A stretch of 22,132 nucleotides of DNA, from the NCBI GenBank assembly GCA_035325905.1, contig DAOKYY010000060.1, positions 1 to 22,132 on the forward strand. The letters are read 5' to 3'. The position numbers and the translations under genes were made by a program. Shown here in pieces: positions 8,782-15,218 of this stretch. How positions within the stretch are numbered: position 1 is the stretch's first letter; each line of letters starts with the position of its first letter. The notes under the pieces were generated by a model. That model was not told where the DNA came from, did not search any database, and saw only the letters and a list, made by a program, of their open reading frames with translations. The stretch comes from DYGX01 sp035325905. GTDB lineage: Bacteria > Chloroflexota > Anaerolineae > Aggregatilineales > Aggregatilineaceae.

Positions 8782-8787
8782 TATAAT
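8782..8787 (+). promoter_or_regulatory. -10 box of the ndk promoter
   Basis: A perfect TATAAT sits 19 nt after the preceding stop codon. No good -35 hexamer lies at 16-18 nt upstream. Transcription would start near 8794, giving a leader of about 74 nt before ndk. Confidence 0.55.
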
Positions 8788-8867
8788 TCGCGGAAGGTGC
8801 GCGGGCTGGGCGAAACCCCGGCCCGTTGCTTGCCTGGGCACCGATCTGAACTAAGCGAGGAGATACT

Positions 8868-9317
8868 GTGGAGCGGACACTGATTATCGTCAAGCCGGAC
8901 GGCGTGCAGCGCGGGCTGACCGGCGAAATTATCCGGCGTCTTGAGACGCCTGGCCTGCGCATCGTCGGGATGAAATTCGTGCAGGTCAGCCGGGAACTGG
9001 CGGCCGAGCATTACAAGGAACACCTCGGCAAGGTGTTCTATCCGGGCCTGCTAGATTACATCACCTCCACGCCGGTCGTCGTGATGGCGCTGGAAGGGCC
9101 GCGCGCGGTGGAGATTGCCCGCGCCGTCATCGGCAAAACGGACCCATTGGAAGCCGCGCCTGGCACCATCCGAGGCGATCTGGCGCTGATGAAGGGGCGC
9201 AACCTGGTGCACGGGTCGGACTCCGTCGCGAGCGCCGAGCGCGAGCTTGCGTTGTGGTTCAGGCCAGAAGAACTGGTCAGCTGGCAGCGCGACGGGGAGC
9301 GCTGGCTCGTCGAATAG
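8868..9317 (+). CDS. ndk: Nucleoside diphosphate kinase
   Basis: Cytoplasmic enzyme that passes the gamma phosphate of ATP to nucleoside diphosphates through a phospho-histidine. 149 residues, typical length. It opens with ERTLIIVKPDGVQRG, the conserved NDK start, and carries the active-site segment NLVHGSDS with the phosphorylated His at residue 115. KDP-type residues and the terminal WF segment of the family are recognisable (TDPLEAAPGTIRGDL, ALWF). The start codon is GTG, fixed by GAGGAG at 8857-8862 with a 5-nt spacer. The gene has its own -10 box and converges on rsfS, so it is probably monocistronic. Confidence 0.97.
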   Translation: MERTLIIVKPDGVQRGLTGEIIRRLETPGLRIVGMKFVQVSRELAAEHYKEHLGKVFYPGLLDYITSTPVVVMALEGPRAVEIARAVIGKTDPLEAAPGTIRGDLALMKGRNLVHGSDSVASAERELALWFRPEELVSWQRDGERWLVE

Positions 9318-9353
9318 CTCCCCGCGCCTCAGCCCTATTGCCATCCAAACAGC

Positions 9354-9392
9354 GCGCGAGAGATCGCCAGGATTCTCGCGTGTTGTTTCTTA
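9354..9392 (+). terminator. Terminator candidate between convergent ndk and rsfS
   Basis: CGCGAGA (9355-9361) pairs with TCTCGCG (9374-9380) across a 12-nt loop and is followed by TGTTGTTTCTTA. The tail suits ndk. On the other strand the tail (CGCTGTTTGG) is weaker, but the hairpin may serve both converging genes. Confidence 0.5.
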
Positions 9393-9415
9393 CGCTGCGC
9401 TCGCTGGAACGTGGG

Positions 9416-9763
9416 CTATTGGATCCGCACCATGACCGGCGCCTCGCGCCACAGCCCCTCTAAATCGTAGTAATTGCGCTTTTCCGGCAGGAAGGCGTGC
9501 ACGACCACGTCGCCGTAGTCCATCAGAACCCAGCCGTTCGTCGCGTTGCCTTCTGTGCGCCAGGGGAGAACGTTGAAGCGCTCTTTGAGTTCTTGGCCGA
9601 TATGCTCAATGATCGCTTTGAGCTGCCGGTCGCTGTTGCCACTGAGGACCACAAAAAAATCCGTGATGGGCGAAATTTGGCGCATATCCATCAGGACGAC
9701 GCTTTCGCCCTTTTTGTCCGACGCGAGATCGACGATTGTACGAGCTAGTTCAACCGGGTCCAG
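9416..9763 (-). CDS. rsfS: Ribosome silencing factor RsfS, probable CTG start
   Basis: Binds ribosomal protein uL14 on the large subunit and blocks subunit joining (family knowledge). 115 residues. The core MDMRQISPITDFFVV, GNSDRQ and NGWVLMDYGDVVVHAF is diagnostic. The first ATG in frame (9691) would remove the conserved first helix. Reading upstream, the frame continues as LDPVELARTIVDLASDKKG, which matches the usual RsfS N-terminus in content and length, back to a TAG with no ATG, GTG or TTG on the way. A CTG at 9763-9761 sits 7 nt after a perfect AAGGAGG (complement of 9771-9777), so I call CTG as the initiator. It lies 39 nt downstream of thpR and is probably cotranscribed with it. Confidence 0.92.
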   Translation of the reverse strand: MDPVELARTIVDLASDKKGESVVLMDMRQISPITDFFVVLSGNSDRQLKAIIEHIGQELKERFNVLPWRTEGNATNGWVLMDYGDVVVHAFLPEKRNYYDLEGLWREAPVMVRIQ

Positions 9764-9770
9764 TGTGCTG

Positions 9771-9777
9771 CCTCCTT
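9771..9777 (-). promoter_or_regulatory. Strong ribosome binding site deciding the rsfS CTG start
   Basis: On the minus strand this reads AAGGAGG, a full match to the anti-Shine-Dalgarno, followed by 7 nt (CAGCACA) and then CTG. No conventional start codon lies at a usable distance in the rsfS frame. Confidence 0.8.
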
Positions 9778-9802
9778 CGTTTGAGTGCTATTGTGGCTTA
9801 TT

Positions 9803-10426
9803 TTAGCACGACTCCTCGTTTGTGTCAGGCGGCGCGCCGGTGGCGCGTAGCGGAACGCGGTGCAGCTCGGTGTAGACCGCGCCTTCTGGCAACAGCTCGC
9901 TTCGCATCAGGCTCACGCTGGTAACAGGCCACGCAAGACGGTCGTGCTGCCGCGTGCGGATCACCTGCGCTCCTAGCGCCGACGCCTGGGTGGATGATGC
10001 CTCGCGCCGCACGCGCCCCAGGGTCAGGTGGGGGCTGAACGGGCGGTCTTCGGTCGGGTACCCGAGCGGCGCGATCTGGCGCTCGATCTCATCGCGCAGC
10101 GCGTGGAGCGCCGGTAGCGCCCCGGCCAGCCCGACCCACACCACGCGCGGACGGCGCACGCTTGGGAAACACCCCAGGTCGGACAGCGACAGCTCGAACG
10201 GCGGCCTGGCCCCTGCGGCGGCTTGTAAGGCGTCTTCAAGTTCATGGCGCTGAAGGGAGGGTGCATCGCCCAGGAATTTTAGCGTCAGGTGGATGCTGCC
10301 GGGTTCAACCCATCGAACGACGCCGTGTGGAGTGTCTGCGCGCAAGGCCCGCTGGATCTCCACCAGGGCCGTCAGGACGCCGGGGGGGAGGGTGGTCGCG
10401 ATGAACAGTCTCCACGTCTCGGCCAT
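9803..10426 (-). CDS. thpR: RNA 2',3'-cyclic phosphodiesterase (LigT-like 2H phosphoesterase)
   Basis: Opens 2',3'-cyclic phosphate ends of RNA to 2'-phosphates. 207 residues, slightly above the usual 180-190. Both HxTx motifs of the 2H superfamily are present, SIHLTLKFLG (H46) and FSPHLTLGRV (H133), and the opening RLFIATTLPP matches the family (RLFxAxxLP). The start is supported by AAAGGAG (complement of 10432-10438), 5 nt upstream of the ATG. It is the first gene of a leftward pair with rsfS, which hints at a common RNA or ribosome theme. The C-terminal tail (RATGAPPDTNEESC) is extra to the fold. Confidence 0.9.
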   Translation of the reverse strand: MAETWRLFIATTLPPGVLTALVEIQRALRADTPHGVVRWVEPGSIHLTLKFLGDAPSLQRHELEDALQAAAGARPPFELSLSDLGCFPSVRRPRVVWVGLAGALPALHALRDEIERQIAPLGYPTEDRPFSPHLTLGRVRREASSTQASALGAQVIRTRQHDRLAWPVTSVSLMRSELLPEGAVYTELHRVPLRATGAPPDTNEESC

Positions 10427-10463
10427 GCGTGCTCCTTTGGTTGTATGCTGCCCGCCAGGCGCC

Positions 10464-10469
10464 AGTATA
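10464..10469 (-). promoter_or_regulatory. Possible -10 box for thpR-rsfS
   Basis: The minus strand reads TATACT, 37 nt upstream of the thpR ATG. The region that should hold the -35 has no close match, so this is a weak call. Confidence 0.35.
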
Positions 10470-10520
10470 GCGCGTCCGCCGGGCTACTGCACCTGCTGCA
10501 GGCAAGGGACTTTCGGTCGA

Positions 10521-10550
10521 TTGTTCGCTCTTGGCGTCTTATTGTACAAT
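10521..10550 (+). promoter_or_regulatory. Promoter for the membrane-anchored TPR gene
   Basis: TTGTTC (10521-10526), an 18-nt spacer and TACAAT (10545-10550). The predicted start near 10557 leaves a leader of about 30 nt before the ATG at 10588. Confidence 0.6.
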
Positions 10551-10587
10551 GGCCTCGTGCCGCGATCGTACCCCAGGGTAATGTTGC

Positions 10588-12933
10588 ATGGCCCAGGATC
10601 AAGCCAAATCGCTGCTGCGACAGGGAATCGCCGCCGCTAAGGACGGACGGGCGACTGACGCGCGTGAGCTGTTGCGGCAGGCGGTCCGCCTGAATCCAAA
10701 AGACGAGATGGCCTGGCTGTGGCTGAGCAGCGTTGCTCCTAACGATCGCGAGCGCGTCTTCTGTCTGAAGCAAGTGCTCGCCCTGAATCCGCAGCACGAC
10801 TTCGCGCAGAAGGGCCTGGCTGCGCTCGGTTATGAGCCGCAGCCAGCGGAAGAAGCTACGCCCGGAACGTCCGTCCCGCTGCTCCATGAGGAGAAGCACG
10901 CGCGTCTTCTGCCGGTGCTCGACGATCTGTTGCGCGCGCACCAGCCTGAGCCGGAGTCTCACGGCGGGCTGACGTGGACACACAAGTCTCGCCGCCGGTA
11001 TGGCGAAAGGGCAGCGCGCCGTCTGAAGCAGGCGACTGTCGCGGCGGCTGTTCTGGTGATCGCCGGGCTGGTGGCGGGCGGAGCATTCGCGGCCAACGCC
11101 CTGGGAGTGTTCGACCAGGCTGCCCCGGCGGCTGTCGTCTACCGGCCGGTGCACACGGCTACGCCGACCCCGACTATGACGCCGACGCCTGGATTCGGCC
11201 CAACGCCGACGCCATTCCCGGAGCGGCTGAGCGTCGGCGCAACGCGCGTTCCCGCCGATCTCGGCCCGGCGGGAAGCCTATACGGGCTGGCGACGCCGAC
11301 TCCGCTGTATCCCGAATTCGATTCCAGCGTCCAGCGCCGGATCGAGCCGGCGATTGGGTTGTATTCTATCGGGCGTTTTACCCAGGCGCAGAGCGAGCTA
11401 GCCACGGCGCAAGCGTCTTATGAAGGTCAGTGCTATCCGGCGATTGTGTACTATCACGCGCTCAGCTACGCGGCGCAGGGCGGCACGGCGAACCTGAACG
11501 CGGCGGCTCGCCTCCTCGAAGACGGTCTGGCGTACACGCCGCCTGGCGAGCGTTATCGCGGCGAAGCCTACGACTCGTGCCCCGACTCGCCGCTTTTGCG
11601 CGCGGGGCTGGCAGAGGTCCGGCTGCGCCAGGGTCAGGCTTCGCAAGCGTATGCCCTCAGCCGGCAGGCGCTCGAAGACGATCCGGGGCTGGTGGCGGCG
11701 AGCCTAACGAAGGCCGAGATCGAGCAGGCACGCGGCAACCTGGATCAAGCCGTCCAGACGCTGCAAGGCGCCCTGGTCCACAGCCCGCGAGATACGCGCC
11801 TGCTGATCGGGCTGGGCGATCTGGCGCTGACGCAGGGCCGCGCCAACGCCGCGCTAGAGTACGCCGGGCAGGCGCTCTACGTCGATCCGCTGCTGCTGCC
11901 CGCGCTCCGCGCGCAGGCGCGCGCCTACCTGGCGCTAGCCGCGGCAGCGCCCGGCTCGAACGCAACCGCGCGCACCGAGTATTACGGGCTGGCGGCGCAC
12001 AGCGCGCAAACGCTCACGCTGTACTATCCGGGGGACGCGGAAGGGCAACTCCTGCTGGCCGAGGCGCGCCTGGGCGAGGGGAATTTCGACCAGGCCGAGG
12101 CGGCGCTGAACCGGCTGCTGGCAATCGAGGACCCGGCTTTTCAGGACCAGAACGCTGAGACTCTTCGGCGCGCGTACCTGCTGCGAGGCGAATTGTACTG
12201 GCGCCAGGGGCGCGCTGAACTGGCCGTGCGCGACCTCCGCCGCGCCGGCCAAGCTACGACCGGGGATGCGACCATCGCCGCCGACCGGCTGCTGGCGTTC
12301 GACCTGGCCGAAGGCGCGTACGACGACGCGGCGCTTCAGCTTGCCGCGCTGCTGGACCGCTCGCCTGGGACGGCAGCGCCCGAATACCGGCTGCTCGACG
12401 CGCGTCTGCACGTCGAAGTCTGCATGTATTCGGCGCTCGACGATTTGAACTGCGACTTCGCGCGGGCGCTCGAACTGCTGGACAACGCGTTCATCGAGGC
12501 GCTGCCATCCGGCCAGCAGCCAGAGGCGCGCTCGCTGCGCGCGCAGGCGCAATACTGGCTCAACAAGCAGCGGAGCCTGCCCACGGCGATTGGACGCGCG
12601 GCGTATCAGGCGGCGCTGGATGACCTCGACGCCGCGCTGGCTGAGCGTGACGCGGCGATCGACCACTACTTCCGCGGGCTGGCGCTGGCCGAGATGGGTG
12701 AGCCGGGCGCGGCGCTGGCCGAACTGCACTGGGTGCGCTTCTGGAGCGCGTACTATCCGTACCCGTTCCTGCCAGCGGACTTTGACCAGCAGGTGCTGGC
12801 GGTTGAAGCGCAGGCGGCAGAAGCGCGCGCCGCCGAGACCGCGCCGGTAGAGGAAACCGGACCTGAGCGCACGCCGCCGGCAGCCGCGCCGGCCGAGGTT
12901 GTCCCGTTCGAACAGCGGCCGCAATTACCTTAA
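10588..12933 (+). CDS. Single-pass membrane protein with exported TPR domain
   Basis: 781 residues in three parts. Residues 1 to about 85 are a cytoplasmic TPR-like unit (LLRQGIAAAKDGRATDAREL, DEMAWLWLSSVA, VLALNPQHDFAQKGLAALG). After an Arg/Lys-rich stretch (KSRRRYGERAARRLK) comes one membrane helix, residues about 150-172. A Thr-Pro linker follows (TPTPTMTPTPGFGPTPTP), then about 560 residues of TPR helices (for example LIGLGDLALTQGRANAALEY). The positive-inside rule puts the long C-terminal part outside the membrane. Such Thr-Pro linkers are common in exported Chloroflexota proteins. I infer a surface-exposed protein-binding scaffold. The N-terminal unit shares a MAWL-type segment with the 6469-8763 protein, but this may be chance. 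Confidence 0.85.
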   Translation: MAQDQAKSLLRQGIAAAKDGRATDARELLRQAVRLNPKDEMAWLWLSSVAPNDRERVFCLKQVLALNPQHDFAQKGLAALGYEPQPAEEATPGTSVPLLHEEKHARLLPVLDDLLRAHQPEPESHGGLTWTHKSRRRYGERAARRLKQATVAAAVLVIAGLVAGGAFAANALGVFDQAAPAAVVYRPVHTATPTPTMTPTPGFGPTPTPFPERLSVGATRVPADLGPAGSLYGLATPTPLYPEFDSSVQRRIEPAIGLYSIGRFTQAQSELATAQASYEGQCYPAIVYYHALSYAAQGGTANLNAAARLLEDGLAYTPPGERYRGEAYDSCPDSPLLRAGLAEVRLRQGQASQAYALSRQALEDDPGLVAASLTKAEIEQARGNLDQAVQTLQGALVHSPRDTRLLIGLGDLALTQGRANAALEYAGQALYVDPLLLPALRAQARAYLALAAAAPGSNATARTEYYGLAAHSAQTLTLYYPGDAEGQLLLAEARLGEGNFDQAEAALNRLLAIEDPAFQDQNAETLRRAYLLRGELYWRQGRAELAVRDLRRAGQATTGDATIAADRLLAFDLAEGAYDDAALQLAALLDRSPGTAAPEYRLLDARLHVEVCMYSALDDLNCDFARALELLDNAFIEALPSGQQPEARSLRAQAQYWLNKQRSLPTAIGRAAYQAALDDLDAALAERDAAIDHYFRGLALAEMGEPGAALAELHWVRFWSAYYPYPFLPADFDQQVLAVEAQAAEARAAETAPVEETGPERTPPAAAPAEVVPFEQRPQLP

Positions 12934-12958
12934 CGAGACAGGGCTGGGGGGGTGGGCG

Positions 12959-13753
12959 CTACACCGGGGGCCAGGGATAGCTCGGCCCCTGCCCGCTGGG
13001 GCTGGGGAAGACGCGCGCCGATAGCAGCTTTTCGATCCGGCGGACAAGCGCATTGACCTCGCTGGTCGTCAGCCAGCTCACCATCTGGTCAACCCACGGC
13101 GCGTTGTTGTGGCAGGTGATGGTGTTCAGCAGGTTGCTTGTAGCGGCCAGGAGCGCCTCCGGGATTGGCTGGCGCTCGAACTCCCAAATCACCGTGCGGA
13201 GCTTCGGCGCGCTATGAAACGCCAGCCCGTGATCAATTCCCCACAGCTTGTCGTTGCGATCCAGGAGCAGATGGCCGCCCTTGCGGTCAGCGTTGTTGAT
13301 GAGCGCGTCAAACACGGCGAAACGCTGAAGCTGCGCGACGTACCGGTCGTCGAGCGAGAAATAGTTCACCGCCGGGTCGTGCTCGACGAAAAGCTGGAGC
13401 GATCCGATCCCGTGCGGTCCGTCTCGCAGCACCGTCGCCGGGACAAGTTCCCATCCTAGCGCCTGCGACACGTGATACGCCAGGACTTCGCGATAGCACA
13501 ACGTGCCGTCGGGGAAATCCCACAGCGACCGCTCGCCGCGCCGGGGCTTGTAGACGGCCGTCAGTATCCGGTTCTGATCGGCGATGGTGACGAGCGCGGC
13601 GTAATTCGACCCCCAGCGCATTACGCCCTGAACGTTCGTGATCGCGCCGGAGGCCAGCGCGCATTCGGCCTGCGCGGTGCCGAGCGGCGGGCCGGATGTT
13701 CCCCCCTGGTCGTCGGCGTTAGGTTGAGAAGGCGGCGGGTTGGGCGCGTTCAT
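12959..13753 (-). CDS. PI3/PI4-kinase-like protein, SCO1664 (TIGR03843) family
   Basis: Third gene of the leftward trio; 264 residues. It resembles the probable kinases of the SCO1664 family, distantly related to phosphatidylinositol kinases. Visible landmarks are TAVYKPRRGERSLWDFP, with the likely ATP-binding Lys at residue 69; YREVLAYHVSQALGW; VPATVLRDGPHGIGS; NNADRKGGHLLL, with catalytic-loop Asp156; and WGIDHGLAFH, with metal-binding Asp174. The active site looks intact. Residues 1-30 are a Pro/Asn/Gly-rich tail. The ATG overlaps the stop of the DUF3090 gene as TGATG, so translation is probably coupled and the start is well fixed. The substrate is unknown. It could phosphorylate a small molecule processed by the phosphomutase of the set, or a protein (inference). 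Confidence 0.9.
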   Translation of the reverse strand: MNAPNPPPSQPNADDQGGTSGPPLGTAQAECALASGAITNVQGVMRWGSNYAALVTIADQNRILTAVYKPRRGERSLWDFPDGTLCYREVLAYHVSQALGWELVPATVLRDGPHGIGSLQLFVEHDPAVNYFSLDDRYVAQLQRFAVFDALINNADRKGGHLLLDRNDKLWGIDHGLAFHSAPKLRTVIWEFERQPIPEALLAATSNLLNTITCHNNAPWVDQMVSWLTTSEVNALVRRIEKLLSARVFPSPSGQGPSYPWPPV

Positions 13754-14259
13754 CAGGTCCAGTAGTTGATCAGATGACCGTTGCTTTTCGGATCGGCGCG
13801 ACCCTGCTTGACGACGAGCCGCGCGTGCTCGCTTAGCGCGCGCATCTGCTCGCGCGTGCCCCAGAAGCGGACGACCTGTGGCTCGACCTCGTCGCCCCCC
13901 TGCTCCTCATCGGTAATGATCAGCTCATGCGCGACGACCACGACCAGATCGCGCGTCTCATCGTAGCCCAGGCCCATTTGCGCGACGCGGAACAACGGCT
14001 CGATCGGGTCGCGCAGCGACATATCCCAGCGCGACAGGTTGACTTCCAGCTTGTCCTGTTCGGGCGACGTCTCGGCCAGGGTGTCGAGCAGATCGCGCAG
14101 CGCCTCCGACAGGGCGCGCGTCTGTTCCTTTTCCATGATGAGCGAGACGATCTGCGCTCCCTTGCCGGCTTGCAAATGAAACAGGCGTTTGCCCTTGGGG
14201 CCGACCGTGCCTACAGTGATGTAGTCCACCGGATCGAGTTCGAGTTCGCCGTTTGGCAT
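13753..14259 (-). CDS. DUF3090 family protein (TIGR03847), cysteine-free variant
   Basis: Middle member of the trio; 168 residues, function unknown. Family landmarks are ITVGTVGPKGKRLFHLQAG (residues 14-32), LIMEKEQ (40-46) and LFRVAQMGLGYD (89-100). Actinobacterial members, as I recall them, end in a zinc-ribbon-like tail of the type GRPxCPLCxxPLDPxGHxCPRxNG. Here the tail is GRADPKSNGHLINYWT and the whole protein has no cysteine. The start has AAAGGT about 10 nt upstream. A near-consensus promoter precedes it, and the kinase gene overlaps its stop codon. Confidence 0.88.
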   Translation of the reverse strand: MPNGELELDPVDYITVGTVGPKGKRLFHLQAGKGAQIVSLIMEKEQTRALSEALRDLLDTLAETSPEQDKLEVNLSRWDMSLRDPIEPLFRVAQMGLGYDETRDLVVVVAHELIITDEEQGGDEVEPQVVRFWGTREQMRALSEHARLVVKQGRADPKSNGHLINYWT

Positions 14260-14309
14260 GACGTGTCTGACCTTTCACGGATTCAGGCGTTTTGCGCCGC
14301 GCTAAACTG

Positions 14310-14338
14310 ATTCTAAGTGTTCAAATCCGGCGTGACAA
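14310..14338 (-). promoter_or_regulatory. Internal promoter for the DUF3090-kinase pair
   Basis: On the minus strand, TTGTCA (complement of 14333-14338), a 17-nt spacer and TAGAAT (complement of 14310-14315). It lies between the phosphomutase stop and the DUF3090 start and gives a leader of about 40 nt. Confidence 0.65.
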
Positions 14339-14368
14339 CCCGCATCTGACCGGGCCAGCGCCTGTGGC

Positions 14369-15043
14369 TCAGCGGCCCGGCGCCAGCCGCCGCGCGATAC
14401 GCTGCCAGAACGAGCGCCGCCGGGGTGGGGAGGCCAGGTGAGGCAGAAAGCTCGTGTCGTTCATTCGCATGAGGGTGGGGCGGTCGTGGCCGAGGTGTAG
14501 AATCGTCAGTGAGGCGGGCGATATCTCGATCCGCTGGAAGGCGTCGAGCGGCGCGCCGGCGTAATAGACCACGATCAACTTAATGATGTCGCTGTGCGAT
14601 ACGACGGCGACACGCTGCCCGCGATGCCGCCGCGCGACCTCCTCAATCGCGTCCACGGCGCGCGCCTGCGCCTGCCGGATTGACTCGCCGTGTGGAAACT
14701 GCGCCCGGCTGGGGTAGAGCTGCACGGTCTGCCAGAGCGCCTCGCGCCGCAGCGCCTTGAGCCTGGCGCCCTCCCAATCGCCGAAGCGCACCTCGCCTAC
14801 GCCGTCCAGCGGCTGCACGCTCAGCGCGGGATAGTGCGCGGCGATTGCCTGGGCGGTCTCCAGGGTGCGCTCCAGCGGGCTGGCGTAAATCGCCGCCAGC
14901 CGGGCTTGAGCCAGATGTGTTGCCAGGGCGGCAGCTTGTGCCTGCCCGTCGGCATTGAGATGAACGCCTGCCGTCCAGCCAGCGAGCTTGCCGGTCGCGA
15001 CCCAGTCGTTGATCGCATGACGAATCAAGAGAATCTCGGTCAT
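14369..15043 (-). CDS. Histidine-phosphatase-fold phosphomutase, MSMEG_4193 (TIGR03848) family
   Basis: First gene of the leftward trio; 224 residues. Phosphoglycerate-mutase-like fold with the phospho-acceptor in LLIRHA (H9; the usual RHG is RHA here), SPLERT (arginine R59), catalytic acid E84 in VGEVRFGDWEG, and the second His in VVSHSD (H150). Segments specific to the MSMEG_4193 group, as distinct from general phosphatases, are GDWEGARLKALRREALWQTV, FPHGESI and DAFQRIEISPASLTIL. The last 20 residues are basic (RRRSFWQRIARRLAPGR) and might touch membrane or nucleic acid. Shine-Dalgarno AAAGGA is distant (about 13 nt). The pairing with a kinase argues for phosphate transfer on a shared metabolite. 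Alternatives are a plain broad-range phosphatase or a CobC-like enzyme; context makes these less likely. Confidence 0.88.
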   Translation of the reverse strand: MTEILLIRHAINDWVATGKLAGWTAGVHLNADGQAQAAALATHLAQARLAAIYASPLERTLETAQAIAAHYPALSVQPLDGVGEVRFGDWEGARLKALRREALWQTVQLYPSRAQFPHGESIRQAQARAVDAIEEVARRHRGQRVAVVSHSDIIKLIVVYYAGAPLDAFQRIEISPASLTILHLGHDRPTLMRMNDTSFLPHLASPPRRRSFWQRIARRLAPGR

Positions 15044-15120
15044 GGTATAACAGCTTTCCTTTGGTGCAGGCGTGGGTCAGGCAGCGCCAGCGAGCGGAGC
15101 GGGAGCGCCACGGAGCGCGG

Positions 15121-15190
15121 CACAGGGCGCAATTGGTTTTATACAGTTTTTTATAGCAAACTTCGGCAAATTGCACTACTGTATGGCTGA
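15121..15190. promoter_or_regulatory. AT-rich divergent promoter region (phosphomutase / PAS-HisKA gene)
   Basis: The 175-nt gap between two divergent genes contains the only markedly AT-rich stretch nearby (about 15130-15175). On the minus strand it has two TATAAA-like boxes (reading TTTGCTATAAAAAACTG, then TGTATAAAACC). No convincing -35 pairs with either. The rest of the gap, 15044-15120, is GC-rich and shows nothing I can name. Confidence 0.35.
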
Positions 15191-15218
15191 GGATATGTTC
15201 ATCGAATGAGGCGCACGG

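Noticed and set aside
9354..9392. Possible small RNA or attachment site between ndk and rsfS
   Set aside because: The 98-nt gap is explained by a hairpin shared by convergent genes; no promoter or repeat partner was seen.
11155..11225. Thr-Pro repeat as a DNA-level microsatellite or phase-variable tract
   Set aside because: The repeat exists at the protein level (TPTP) with mixed codons; no uniform nucleotide unit that would slip is present.
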